Notes under the pieces: generated by a model
Database searches by the model: none
The model's input: only the letters and a program-made list of their open reading frames with translations
What the model was told of the DNA's origin: nothing
Part shown: positions 1 through 8,948 of the stretch, piece after piece
How positions within the stretch are numbered: position 1 is the stretch's first letter
Layout of the letters: each line of letters begins with the position of its first letter
Program-made: the position numbers and the translations under genes
Source: Streptomyces sp. TS71-3
GTDB taxonomy: Bacteria > Actinomycetota > Actinomycetes > Streptomycetales > Streptomycetaceae
Length of the DNA stretch: 64,000 nucleotides
Reading direction: 5' to 3'
Assembly: GCF_018327685.1 (NCBI RefSeq)
Contig: NZ_BNEL01000003.1
Location: forward strand, 1,178,001 to 1,242,000

Positions 1-429
1 ATTGCTCCGCACGGTGATCGATGCGTCCGTCAGTGCCATCTCGTGAATGCAGCCGCCGTCCTGATCCGGAAGGATCTCGTCGAGCAGTATCGCATCGGCC
101 GGCATCCAGTCGATTTCCTGCTGATAGTCGATCGAGAAATGCCGTACGCCTGAGTAGGTAATGGTGAGGCCAGTGTCGTGCTTCCACTCATTGGGTGCAA
201 ATTCCAACGTCAGACGGCCGCTCTTGTCTGTGGCCAGGTGGATGCCTGAAAGTTCGAGGTCCTTGACGCAATGTGTACTACTCATGCTGTAATGCGCCGG
301 GTCGGATGCAAATTCCCAGGCTCCCGGCGGGAGTTGATCGCGCAGTTTGGGAAGTTCAGCCAGATAGGATTGTGGGTCGACGTAGAACCCCTGCAGGTCG
401 GCGTCCCAATCCGCCTTGACGAATTTCAT
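1..429 (-). CDS. Putative immunity protein for the RHS toxin (partial, runs off left edge)
   Basis: The minus strand from position 429 to the window edge is open for 143 codons and starts MKFVKADWDADLQGFYVDP. Its ATG overlaps the stop of the RHS gene in an ATGA junction (426-429), so the two are translationally coupled. A small acidic protein directly after the variable C-terminus of a polymorphic toxin is the usual place for the cognate immunity gene; that role is inferred from position. The sequence is rich in Asp, Glu, Trp and Tyr, with no signal peptide or membrane segment, so it should act in the cytoplasm by binding the toxin domain. G+C is visibly lower than in the core genes, as is common for toxin tails and immunity genes acquired by transfer. 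I do not recognise the family. The C-terminus is missing from the window. Confidence 0.75.
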   Translation of the reverse strand, partial: MKFVKADWDADLQGFYVDPQSYLAELPKLRDQLPPGAWEFASDPAHYSMSSTHCVKDLELSGIHLATDKSGRLTLEFAPNEWKHDTGLTITYSGVRHFSIDYQQEIDWMPADAILLDEILPDQDGGCIHEMALTDASITVRSN

Positions 430-3400
430 TTGCAACCTTCCGCTGAGAGTGGCGGGCGACGCCATTTATCTCCCGAGATGTCCTCGGTTCCCTTCGGGCC
501 GATGCGGCCGATCTTTCGCATCGTGTCGACGGCACGTCCCTTGATGGCGTTCTCCACGCTCGGTGGAACCTCGACGTCGGCCCCGGTGTGGCCATGCTTG
601 TTGAACCAGCCGTCACTGCGGAAAACTCCGACCTCACGCATCGACTTATCGTAGACGTGGATCTCGAAGTCGGTTCCCTTGGTCCCTTCCGGCCAGGTGT
701 CGAGGCGGCCGGTGTACCCCAGGCCGAATTGCAGGGGGTTCTTCGGCCCCCGCGGGGCCAGGCCCAGGGTGTCGTCCCAGCCAAGTGGGTTGGGCACGTA
801 GGCGTGATGATTGGGCGCCGGCTCCAGGCCGAGGGGGTCGGGGCCGATGTAGCGGGCTGCTTCCGGGTCGTAGTAGCGGAAGTAGTTGTAGCTGAGTCCC
901 GTTTCGCAATCGGCGTACTGTCCCGGAAAACGCAGCGGACAGTCGATGGAGCCCCCCTCGTCCCCCGGACCGGACAGGCGGGTGCCCCAGAGCGTGGTAC
1001 GTCGCTGCCAGATCAGCTCCCCGGAGCCCGAGACCAGCTCGGTGGGAGTACCGATGGGGTCCGTGATCACGGCGTGAAAGCTGGAGAACCGTCCTGGATC
1101 GGATTCCTCCGCGAGCCGGGCGAGGAAGGAGGCATCCGCCGCGACGGTCGGGGGCGTGCGGTTCGTCTGAGTGAGCGGACGGTGCGTGTCCGGTGTGTAG
1201 TCCCAGGTTGTCGCCCTGCCGTCCGGACCAGTCTGTTCGGCCAAGCGGGTGTCGTCCCAGCAGAAGTCGGTCCGATCGGCCTTCGTTCCATCTGGGGCCA
1301 GGCGATATTTGGAGACCCGCCGCCCCAACGGGTCGTACGCGTAGTGCCAGCGTGCACCGTCAGGGGTGATTACCTTGGTCAGGCGATCCTCGGCGTTCCA
1401 GGAATACGTCCAGGTGCGTTTCTGCCCGTTCAGCAGATTTCGCGTTTTTCCTACGAGACGGCCCTGCTCGTCGTGCACGTAACTCGTCCGGCCTGCACGA
1501 CGGATGAGCGTGCCCGCGAATTCGCGCTCCCCAGGGGACTCATGGCCAGGTACAGCCGCCTCCACCAGGTTGCCGGTTGTGTCGTACGCGTACGTTTCCG
1601 ACCAGCCGTGTCCGCTGACACCGGTGGTCCGTCCCATGGCGTCAAGGGTGAAGCGCCGGGTTCCGGACGTCAGATCGCGGATCTCGGTGAGGTGGTCGTC
1701 CGGGCGGTAGGTGAAGGCGCGGTGCTGGAGAAGGCGCCCAGCTGCCGGGAGAGATGCGTTGGTCCCGGTGGAAGGCGGTGGGGCGTGGTGACTGACCGAC
1801 TGCATGGTGAGCCGATTCGACTTGTCCCAGCTCTGGGTGAGGGTGACGTGGTCTCCCAGGCGCCGTTCTGTCTCGCGGCCCGCGGCGTCATACCCGAAGG
1901 CGAGCGATCCTGCGGAGGAATAAAGTCCGGAGGGCCTGCCTGTCGGATCGTAGCTCCACGTCGATGTCAGGCCGGTAGGGGTCGTGCGCTGGGTGCGGCG
2001 TCCGAGGAGGTCGTAGGTGTATGTCGTGGTGCGGCCATTGACGGTCTCGACCAGGACGCGGCCGAGCACATCCCGTTCGAAGCTGATCTCTGCATCCGAG
2101 TTCGCGGTGTGGATCAGTTCGCCGGATGCGTCGTAGGCATACGTGGTGATTGCGGAGCCGTCGCCCGAACTCTGCTCGGTGATACGGCCCAGTGTGTCGC
2201 GGGTGTAGTGAAGCGCCTGTCCTGCTCCGTTTGATCGGCAGATCAAGCGGCCAGCTGCGTCATAGGTGTAGGTGAGAGCACGGCCGTTGAAGTCGGTCTC
2301 GGTGGTCAGGCGCCCGGCTGCGTCGTAGGTGTAGGCCCACGTCAAGCCCTGGGGGTTGGTGACACCGGTCAGGTGCAGTTCGGTGTCGTAGCTGAACGTG
2401 TAGGTGGCACCGTCGGGAGCAGTTCGAGTCGCCTGAACGTCGAAGGGCGCCACGGTGTAGTGGGTCGTGAGGCCGGCAGGATCGGTGTGGGAGCGGAGGT
2501 TTCCTTCGCTGTCCCAGGTCCAGGACTCACGGGCGCCGTCGGGATATTCACGCCACTCCGGTTGCCCCGCGGCTGTCCAGCCCAGCAGGGTGACGTGGCC
2601 GAGTGGGTCCGTCACTTCGGTGATGCGGCCGAATGTATCGCGGAGCACCGTTGTCGTCCGCCCCAGCTCATCCGTGACGGCCAGTGGGAGACCGGCGGCG
2701 TCTGTCGTGGCGCGACGGCTGTGGCCATGGGCATCGGTGACCGTGGTGAGGTGGCCCGCCGCGTCGTAGGTGAAGTGGGTCTCGGCCCCGAGGGGGTTAA
2801 CGGTCGTCAGCAGGTTTCCGCGGTCGTCGTAGGCGTGCTCCCAGGTCGCGCCGCCCGGTTCGACGACCTGTGTCGGCTGATTGAAGGCGTTGTACGTGGC
2901 CCGGACCACCGAACCGTCGGGCCTCGTGAGCTGCGACAGGTTGCCCGCCTCGTCATAGACGTAACGGGTGGTGTGGCCGAGCGGATCGGTGACGGCCACG
3001 GGCTTGTCTCCGTACTCGTCCCACTCCGTGCTGGTGATGTGGCCCAGCGGGTCGGTCTCCTCGATCACCTGGCCTTCGGCGTTGTAGCGGTGGCGTGAGG
3101 TGTGCCCCAGGGAGTCGGTGTACGTCGTCGTGCGGGTCTGCTCGTCGTAGGTGAGGGTGCCGGAGAGGAAACCGTCGCTGCCTTCGGTGCGCACGACGCG
3201 GCCGTGGGCGTCGTAGGTGTAGGTGAATGACGTGCCGTTGCGGTCGGTCCACGAGGTGACGCGGTCTTCGCCGTCGTAGGTGAAGCGCAGCGGCTGACCG
3301 CTGGAGTTGATGACGTCGGTGAGGCGGCCGGCCTCGTCGTAGCCGTAGCGCATGACCACGGTGCCCGGGGATGCGGCTGTCGCTGGGTCGTGCCTGTCGT

Positions 3401-4754
3401 AGGCGGAGGGAGCCTCGTCCAGCAGGCGCAGTGCGGTGATGCGGTGGCCGGTGGTGTCGATGGCCAGGTAGTAGCCGCCGGAGTGGCGCACGGCGGTGGG
3501 GATGCCCTGGTCGGTGCGCTCGACGTCGATGCGCATGCCGTTGCGGTCGTGCCAGCTTTCCAGCGGTAGCCGGAACAGGCCTGTGGTGCTGGAGGGTATG
3601 GGGGTGGTGAAGGTGCGGACGACGCCGGTGGCGGGGTCGGTGATGGTCATGACGCCGTCGGGTTTGCCGTCCCACTCCAGGGGCCAGCGGGCGCCTTTGG
3701 CCGGCAGGACCGGCACACCCGGCCGGGGGACCGGGTAGACCAGGCGCATGCCGTCGGCCGCGGCGAAGACCACGCCTTCGCCGTCGATCTGCACGCACTC
3801 GTCGAGGGTGGAGACCCAGCGCGGGCCGAAGCAGAGTCCGGCCTGGTAGCTGGACAGGTGGGTGCGCTGGAAGAGCAGGGGCAGGCCGGCGGCGGGGAGG
3901 GTGAGGTCGGTCTGCGTCATCAGCATGGCGCCGGTCGCCACGTCCACCGGCTCGCCCACGCACGGTGTCTTCTCCGCCTGCCGCGCCGCCGGTCCGAGCT
4001 CGACGAGGTCGGGCCGCAGGGAGGGCGGGTGCGCGAGGAAGGGTGAGTCGGCCAGGGCAGGGTTGACGCCGGGCTTGAGGACGCCGAAGCCGGCGCCGAA
4101 CGCGGCGCCGTAGAGCATGCCGTCCTTGGCCGCCTGGTTGATCTCGTCAAGGCTCAGCCCACTCTGCATGCCGGTGGCGATCTTCAACGGCTGGGCGACG
4201 GCGACATCGACGGTGACCGACTCCAGGCCGCCGAAGACCGCCGCCGCCAGGGTGGTGGCGGCGATGTCGGCCACGGTGGTGGAGACCGCGATGCCCAGGG
4301 TGGTGCCGAGTTCGATGATGGCCTCGGCCGCCGCTGCGGAGGCGGCGGAGGCGAGGCCGGCCGTGACGAAGGCCAGAGCGATGCCACCGGCGATCACTGC
4401 GGCGTCGATGCCTATCTGTGTCCACAGCTTGTTGATGGCGTCGTCGATGGCATCAGCGAGAGTGTCCAGAGCGTGCGCCATGTTCCGCGCGGATTCGGAC
4501 AGATCGCTGAGCCAACCCGCGTCCTTGCCCTTGGCGTAACGCGCCCAGAACTTCTCGAAAGTCTCGATCGCCTCACCGCGATTGTGGTGGATGATCGCCT
4601 GAGCGGCGTTGTCGACCGGGGCGCGCACGTGGTCGACGGCTTTGGCGAACGTCCGCCAGGCGCCGGCAGCAGTGCGCAGCGTGCCCGAGTCACCGTCGGG
4701 CCACCACATGCCGAGCTTGAGCAGGACGTCCTTGGCCTCGTCCTCCAGGCTCAC
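426..4754 (-). CDS. RHS/YD-repeat polymorphic toxin, 1442 aa
   Basis: Domains in order: an alpha-helical N-terminal region (about 1-110) with the flavour of WXG100/LXG carrier domains; an Ala-rich hydrophobic stretch (about 115-215); a DUF6531-like start of the RHS shell near 262 (motif PVDVATGAMLMTQTDLTLP); dozens of YD repeats such as YTYDAAGRL from about 460 to 1150; and an RHS core end with YFRYYDPEAARYIGPDPLG near 1290-1308. The last roughly 105 residues, after DTLGLAPRG, differ in character and should be the toxin; they include FEIHVYDKS and WFNKHGHTG. In this family the shell encloses the toxin and is autoproteolysed near the DPxGL motif (known of the family). There is no signal peptide; the upstream WXG100-like gene suggests type VII-like export (inference). 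The toxin activity was not recognised. Confidence 0.93.
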   Translation of the reverse strand: MSLEDEAKDVLLKLGMWWPDGDSGTLRTAAGAWRTFAKAVDHVRAPVDNAAQAIIHHNRGEAIETFEKFWARYAKGKDAGWLSDLSESARNMAHALDTLADAIDDAINKLWTQIGIDAAVIAGGIALAFVTAGLASAASAAAAEAIIELGTTLGIAVSTTVADIAATTLAAAVFGGLESVTVDVAVAQPLKIATGMQSGLSLDEINQAAKDGMLYGAAFGAGFGVLKPGVNPALADSPFLAHPPSLRPDLVELGPAARQAEKTPCVGEPVDVATGAMLMTQTDLTLPAAGLPLLFQRTHLSSYQAGLCFGPRWVSTLDECVQIDGEGVVFAAADGMRLVYPVPRPGVPVLPAKGARWPLEWDGKPDGVMTITDPATGVVRTFTTPIPSSTTGLFRLPLESWHDRNGMRIDVERTDQGIPTAVRHSGGYYLAIDTTGHRITALRLLDEAPSAYDRHDPATAASPGTVVMRYGYDEAGRLTDVINSSGQPLRFTYDGEDRVTSWTDRNGTSFTYTYDAHGRVVRTEGSDGFLSGTLTYDEQTRTTTYTDSLGHTSRHRYNAEGQVIEETDPLGHITSTEWDEYGDKPVAVTDPLGHTTRYVYDEAGNLSQLTRPDGSVVRATYNAFNQPTQVVEPGGATWEHAYDDRGNLLTTVNPLGAETHFTYDAAGHLTTVTDAHGHSRRATTDAAGLPLAVTDELGRTTTVLRDTFGRITEVTDPLGHVTLLGWTAAGQPEWREYPDGARESWTWDSEGNLRSHTDPAGLTTHYTVAPFDVQATRTAPDGATYTFSYDTELHLTGVTNPQGLTWAYTYDAAGRLTTETDFNGRALTYTYDAAGRLICRSNGAGQALHYTRDTLGRITEQSSGDGSAITTYAYDASGELIHTANSDAEISFERDVLGRVLVETVNGRTTTYTYDLLGRRTQRTTPTGLTSTWSYDPTGRPSGLYSSAGSLAFGYDAAGRETERRLGDHVTLTQSWDKSNRLTMQSVSHHAPPPSTGTNASLPAAGRLLQHRAFTYRPDDHLTEIRDLTSGTRRFTLDAMGRTTGVSGHGWSETYAYDTTGNLVEAAVPGHESPGEREFAGTLIRRAGRTSYVHDEQGRLVGKTRNLLNGQKRTWTYSWNAEDRLTKVITPDGARWHYAYDPLGRRVSKYRLAPDGTKADRTDFCWDDTRLAEQTGPDGRATTWDYTPDTHRPLTQTNRTPPTVAADASFLARLAEESDPGRFSSFHAVITDPIGTPTELVSGSGELIWQRRTTLWGTRLSGPGDEGGSIDCPLRFPGQYADCETGLSYNYFRYYDPEAARYIGPDPLGLEPAPNHHAYVPNPLGWDDTLGLAPRGPKNPLQFGLGYTGRLDTWPEGTKGTDFEIHVYDKSMREVGVFRSDGWFNKHGHTGADVEVPPSVENAIKGRAVDTMRKIGRIGPKGTEDISGDKWRRPPLSAEGCK

Positions 4755-5140
4755 CGGGCTCCCCCACCGCCGGCTTGGTCGGCGCCATCGGATCCGGGCC
4801 GGGTGGCTTTCACCTTGGTGAACATCCCCTGGATCAACAGGTCGTTGTCGACGTGGCCGTCCGCCATGTCCACCAGAGCCTCGTGAATGCTGGTCAGCCC
4901 GAGCACCAGGATTCCGGCGGCCTTCTCGATCGTGTGCTGCTGAGGCGAGTACTTCGCACCGAAGGCCTTGCCCTGCTCGTCGTCACCCCAGGGCTTGCCG
5001 AGACCGTCCAGCGTCGTGACGAGATTCGTCAGCGCCGTGCTCAGATTCGTGGCCTGGGTGTGGAACATCGGGGCCGCCGCCTTGATGTCCGAGATCCTGA
5101 TGTCCAGGACCTTGCCATCGTCCCCGCCGCCCTGCCCCAT
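4751..5140 (-). CDS. WXG100-family-like small protein
   Basis: A 129-residue, largely alpha-helical protein with a central PWGDDEQGKAFGAKY segment, the Trp-Gly turn region typical of WXG100/ESX-like proteins, followed by a second long helix (HTIEKAAGILVLGLTSIHEAL). Such proteins form helical hairpins that act as partners or targeting modules for type VII secretion (family knowledge). Its stop overlaps the RHS start by four bases (ATGA at 4751-4754), so it is the first gene of a three-gene coupled operon with the RHS toxin and the immunity-type gene. The Gly/Ala-rich tail is disordered. No secretion ATPase (EccC) lies in the window, so the machinery would have to be elsewhere. Confidence 0.85.
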   Translation of the reverse strand: MGQGGGDDGKVLDIRISDIKAAAPMFHTQATNLSTALTNLVTTLDGLGKPWGDDEQGKAFGAKYSPQQHTIEKAAGILVLGLTSIHEALVDMADGHVDNDLLIQGMFTKVKATRPGSDGADQAGGGGAR

Positions 5141-5580
5141 GCCCGCGCTCCCCGATCAACTGTGCCGCCGCAACCATCCACTCATACACCCAGCCGGGCA
5201 TTCCACGGGCGGCACGGGCGACACGTGGCCGGTTGGGCCCGGTTACGTGGCGCGCCGGCAGTACTTCTGACGGCATGGCATGGGATCTTCTGACGTGTTC
5301 GCTGCGGCGTCAGCGGGAACGAGCAGCGGTAGGCTCACCGGCGGCCGTCCGACCGGCCCAGCCCACCGACTCCCCGTCACCACCACGTCCGCGCCGCGCG
5401 CCGACAACCCCTCCCTGGATTCCCAGCCCCAGACCACCTCCAGCCTGAGGGATCAGACCTCCCCGGTCCAGCCAGCACCGCCGACCGACATCAAGCGCAC
5501 CAGTACAGCGCCGTATTGGTCTTGCGGGGCACTGTGCACGTCGTCAGCAAGTGATAGTGCTGACGGCGGGTAGTGAGGCG
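5141..5580. other. Intergenic region, no convincing gene
   Basis: About 440 bases between two minus-strand genes. The short open frames here have no codon bias typical of the neighbours and resemble nothing known. Composition is less G+C-rich than the surroundings. It should hold the promoter of the WXG100-RHS-immunity operon, but I cannot point to a clear -10/-35. Confidence 0.5.
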
Positions 5581-6195
5581 TCAGCTCTTGACGGGCACGT
5601 TCGTCAGGGCGGACAGCGCGGAGTTGACCTGGGCTGCATCGAAGGCTGCGGGGTCGAACTGGTCGGCAGAGCCGAGGCCGAGCCATTCCAGGCGGTCTTC
5701 GTGTTCTTCGTGGTGGGGGTCAGCAAGGACCTCGATGAGGTAGTCGTATCCCCAGATGCCGCCGCAGTCCTCGGGTGGGCAAGCTCGGCGGCCGGTGAGG
5801 CATCGGGGGTAGGCGGTGCCGGCCTCCGGCGCGGTGACGTCCTCGATGAGGAGGTCATGTTCCCAGTCATCGCCGAAGTCGTAGGTGTAGCGGAGCCGGT
5901 CGCCGGTGTGGGGGGCCACATGGTCCAGCCGCTTGGAGGCGGCGCTGCGGATACCCAGGTCGCAGTCAACGACGCCGTATCGGTCCCGGCCGGTTTCGAA
6001 GGCCCACATGTGGTAGTCCTCCCAGCCGAAGGCGGCCTGGATGATGTGGTGCAGATCGCGCAGGGTGATGCCTGACGGCACCTCCAGGCGGCGCCAGATC
6101 GGAGGTCGTGATTCCCGCAAGGTGATCTTGATCTTGTGGATGGTCTTGCTCGGAGCCGTCCGCGAGTTCGGCTTCGCGCTCCTGCTGTTCGCCAT
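5581..6195 (-). CDS. pRiA4b ORF-3-like protein
   Basis: A 204-residue protein of the plasmid pRiA4b ORF-3 / IS1096 TnpR-like fold. Diagnostic features are KIKITLRESRPPIWRRLEVP at the start of the domain, LHHIIQAAFGWEDYHMWAF, the YTYDFGDDWEHDLLIED strand and the CxxGxxxxPPEDCGGIWGY motif. The family is widespread on plasmids, elements and chromosomes; its biochemical role is not established. I chose the ATG at 6195 (MANSRSAKPN); a longer reading from 6258 adds 21 residues that do not look like the family. It sits next to a degraded IS630-type transposase, which fits an accessory patch. Confidence 0.88.
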   Translation of the reverse strand: MANSRSAKPNSRTAPSKTIHKIKITLRESRPPIWRRLEVPSGITLRDLHHIIQAAFGWEDYHMWAFETGRDRYGVVDCDLGIRSAASKRLDHVAPHTGDRLRYTYDFGDDWEHDLLIEDVTAPEAGTAYPRCLTGRRACPPEDCGGIWGYDYLIEVLADPHHEEHEDRLEWLGLGSADQFDPAAFDAAQVNSALSALTNVPVKS

Positions 6196-6348
6196 GGCGG
6201 TCATCCTGCCAATCGTGCTCGCCGTGTTCCAGCGGGTCGTGTGCCCTGCCCGGGACAATGATTAACGCTTCGTGGAGGTGATGGGGTGGGGGGTGTGTCG
6301 GTGCCAAGTCCTTTCCAGGCGGCCTGGGACACTGAACAGCGCAAGGTG

Positions 6349-6983
6349 CCGGAGGAGTTAGCACGTTCGCGGACCGAGCCGTTGCGCCGGAGGCAGCGGC
6401 CAGGCCGCACTGGCCTGTGCGGAGGGTGACGCGAATGCGGCCATCGCCCGCTCCCTCGGCGTGCATCTGGACACCGTGCGGCGCTGGCGCAAGCGGTTCG
6501 CCGCCGAGGGCCTGGCCGCGCTGGAGGACTGGCCCGGCCGGGCCGCTCCCGCCGCTACGGCCCTGACGTGCACCTGGCCATCGTCGCCACCGTCACCTCC
6601 GCCCGGCCGGAGATCGACAGTCACTGGACTCACCGCGCCATCGGCCATCGTCTGGCCTCCGTGGGGATCTCAGCGTCTCAGGTCGGGCGGATCCTGGCCG
6701 GCCCCTGGTCCTCGACAACGGGTCATCTCACGTCTCGAAGGCGACCCAGGCCTGGCTGTCAGCGCACCCGAGGTTTGCCGTCCACCACACGCCCAAACAC
6801 GCCTCGCGGCTCAACCAGGTCGAGATCTTCTTCACGATCCTGACCCGCCGCCTGCTGCGATGCGGCGAGTTCACCTCGCGCCAGGATCTGATCGACCAGA
6901 TCCGCGACTTCACCCCCGCCTACGACGACCAAGCCAGACCCTTCTGCTGGACCTACGACGGCACCCCGCTCAAGGCGACCTGA
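6349..6983 (+). pseudogene. IS630-family transposase remnant, internally deleted and frameshifted
   Basis: Pieces of one transposase lie in different plus-strand frames. The helix-turn-helix region reads ALACAEGDANAAIARSLG then HLDTVRRWRKRFAAEGLAAL (about 6405-6535). After a frameshift comes HLAIVATVTSARPEIDSHW and ISASQVGRILA (to about 6697). It then joins directly to the C-terminal DDE part, LVLDNGSSHVSKATQAWL and HASRLNQVEIFFTILTRRLL, ending at TGA 6981-6983. The segment with the first catalytic Asp is missing, while the second (DNGSSH) and the Glu (NQVEIFF) remain. At least two frameshifts and a several-hundred-base deletion make it inactive. I could not identify terminal inverted repeats. 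Confidence 0.88.
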
Positions 6984-7279
6984 CCCCCTGCAGGATCAAC
7001 GCGTCGTGCACTAGCGGCCAACCAGACGGCCATCGCGATAGGGCGCTGTCCATGACATGTCATCCTCGCCGAGTAGGCGTGAACTGCGCCTTTGCGCATG
7101 TAACTCTCCCGCGACCCAGCAGCTTGTGGTGCAGGCCACAAGAAATGGATCTCGCTATTTGAGACGGCTGAGCTCTCGGGTATTCAGGGTGGCGCCTGAG
7201 TGCACCCGTGACGGCCGCTCGGTCTCGACTTAGGGCACGCCGAGGGCACGTCACCCTCGGATTGGACTAGACGACAAAC
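6984..7279. other. Intergenic region between IS relic and tRNA-Gly
   Basis: About 300 bases with stop codons in all frames and A+T content above the local average. It is plausibly residual mobile-element DNA next to a tRNA gene, but no integrase fragment or attachment-site duplication could be recognised. Confidence 0.4.
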
Positions 7280-7306
7280 AAACCCCAGGCCGCCGACCTG
7301 GGGTTT
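7280..7306 (-). terminator. Terminator of tRNA-Gly
   Basis: A perfect 10-bp stem (AAACCCCAGG / CCTGGGGTTT) with a 7-base loop lies immediately 3' of tRNA-Gly on the minus strand. Confidence 0.75.
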
Positions 7307-7311
7307 CAATC

Positions 7312-7385
7312 TGGAGCGGGTGACGAGAATCGAACTCGCGCTCTCAGCTTGGGAAGCTGATGTTCTACCATTAAACTACACCCGC
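7312..7385 (-). tRNA. tRNA-Gly (CCC)
   Basis: The minus strand folds into a complete cloverleaf: acceptor GCGGGTG / CACCCGC, anticodon stem TCAGC/GCTGA around loop TTCCCAA (anticodon CCC), and TpsiC arm with GTTCGATTC. The 3' CCA is encoded (7312-7314). Confidence 0.95.
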
Positions 7386-7614
7386 ACGTGGACAAAGCCG
7401 ACGGAACCGACCCTCCCGACGTCGCACACTTTACCTCATGCCTCGCCCCCGGTGCTCGTGCCGAGGGGCGTTGTGCTGTGCGTGGGGGGTGGGTGGGGAG
7501 CGTGAGAGGGTGGAGGGGGGGCGGTGGTGTCCCCTGGAACCCGATCCCTTTCGTCCCGTAATGTGGCGGTTGTTGGTGCCATGTCTGTTCGTGGGGAAGG
7601 GACTTGAGGATTTG

Positions 7615-7857
7615 ATGGAGCCCACCGTCGTCCAATGTGCCGAGGGTCATGTGTTCAGCGCCGCGTCATTTCCGATGCAGCAGGCCGAGCGGCTCGGTCC
7701 TGGCCGGCTTCTTCGGTGTCCGCAGTGTCAGCGGCTCCGTAACGCCGTTCCGGTCCCCGGTCCGGTCCGGTCACTCGGAGCGGCCGTCGGTGCGGCGGGT
7801 GGTGGCGGCAGTGGTGAGGGATCGCTTCGGGTCGTGGGCGGTCTCCCCGTGGAGTGA
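7615..7857 (+). CDS. Small Cys-rich zinc-ribbon-like protein
   Basis: An 80-residue product starting MEPTVVQCAEGHVF. It has two metal-ligand-like pairs, CAEGH near residue 8 and CPQC near residue 40, suggesting a small zinc ribbon, followed by a low-complexity Gly/Val tail. The ATG at 7615 is preceded by GAGGA at good spacing; the in-frame extension upstream to 7438 has no such site. It stands alone between tRNA-Gly and the SDR gene. Short proteins of this kind recur in Streptomyces without a known function. Confidence 0.7.
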   Translation: MEPTVVQCAEGHVFSAASFPMQQAERLGPGRLLRCPQCQRLRNAVPVPGPVRSLGAAVGAAGGGGSGEGSLRVVGGLPVE

Positions 7858-8045
7858 GCTCTTCGGCTCCCGTGGCGGTGCTTGGTGAGCTTCGCGCCTT
7901 GAGCGTGCGTGGTGTGGCGGCCCGGTGGTCCTGTTTGCGGCTACCGGGCCGTTCGTCGTTCACCTTCACCTTGCCGCGGGTGCCCGTCGGCTCTACGGCT
8001 TGCGGGCGGCGGCGGACCGAGCCCCCGCCCGCGCCCTCCACCCGC

Positions 8046-8774
8046 CTACCACGGCACCCCGCTCCCGTCCCCCGAGAAGAACCCTCCCGTCGGGCCGTCC
8101 TCCGGCAGCGTCGCCAGGCGTACCGCGCCTGCCGCCGCCTCCGCCGGGTCCCCCTCGCTTGCCGCCGCGCGGTCGTTGAGGTCCGTCCTGCGCAGGCCCG
8201 GTGCCAGCGCGTTGACCTTGAAACCCTCCTCCGCGAGCGTCTGGGCGTAGAAGAGCGTGAGGGCGTTCAGAGCCGTCTTCGACGAGCGGTACGCCGCGCC
8301 CGAGCCGGCGTGCACGGCGAACGCGCGGTCCGGGTCCGCGCTCCACGTCAGCGAGCCGGTTCCGCTGGAGACGTTCACGATGCGCGGCCTCGCCGAGCGG
8401 CGCAGGGCCGGCAGGAACGCGTTCGTGACCGTGAGGACCCCGAAGACGTTCGTCTCGTACGTGCGCCGGAAACTGTCGATGTCCGCCTCCGGCGCCGGGC
8501 GGCTGTCGGCCATGATGCCCGCGTTGTTGATCAGGACGTCCAGGTGGTCGACCTGCCTCGCGGCCTCCGCGACGCTGCCGGCGTCCGTGACGTCCAGGAC
8601 CAGCAAGCGGGCGTCCCCGCCGATCTCCTCCGCCGCCCGCTCGCCGCGGCCCGCGTCGCGCGAGCCGACGTAGACCGTCATGCCGGCTGCCGCGAGCTGC
8701 CGCGCGATCTCCTTGCCGATGCCCTTGTTGGCCCCGGTGACCAGTGCTGTCGAGTCACGTGTCGAATTACTCAT
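8046..8774 (-). CDS. SDR-family NAD(P)-dependent oxidoreductase
   Basis: A 242-residue short-chain dehydrogenase. Seen: the nucleotide-binding TGANKGIG at residues 13-20, NNAG near 87, the catalytic Ser in NVSSGTGS, and YRSSK (Tyr-x3-Lys). Length matches the family. The start at 8774 (MSNSTRDSTALVTG) follows the SDR pattern, with an AGGTG-like ribosome site; longer upstream reading is antisense to the next gene. It is transcribed divergently from an XRE/MmyB regulator, an arrangement in which the regulator usually controls the SDR gene (inference). The substrate cannot be read from sequence. Confidence 0.92.
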   Translation of the reverse strand: MSNSTRDSTALVTGANKGIGKEIARQLAAAGMTVYVGSRDAGRGERAAEEIGGDARLLVLDVTDAGSVAEAARQVDHLDVLINNAGIMADSRPAPEADIDSFRRTYETNVFGVLTVTNAFLPALRRSARPRIVNVSSGTGSLTWSADPDRAFAVHAGSGAAYRSSKTALNALTLFYAQTLAEEGFKVNALAPGLRRTDLNDRAAASEGDPAEAAAGAVRLATLPEDGPTGGFFSGDGSGVPW

Positions 8775-8948
8775 GCACCTGACGATTCCCGACCGGCGCG
8801 GACCGAGCCAGGGACAGGCCGTCCCTGGCATTCTCGTGCACCCCCACGGCGGGGCCCGACCACCGTGGTGCCGTCTGCACGGTCCCGCGGCGCGCGAGGC
8901 AAGCTGTATACGGGAACCCCGCCCCGAGCCCGACGAAAGGAGACCCCC

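Noticed and set aside
588..2234. Long plus-strand frame of 548 codons across the RHS gene
   Set aside because: It is antisense to the YD repeats; its repeated Val/Arg/Gly pattern mirrors the repeat codons and no family was recognised.
5280..5573. Plus-strand frame of 97 codons (MGSSDVFAAASAG)
   Set aside because: No good ribosome site, low-complexity Ser/Thr/Pro content and no recognised family.
6984..7385. Integrated element with attachment site in tRNA-Gly
   Set aside because: No integrase fragment and no second copy of the tRNA end was found within the window.
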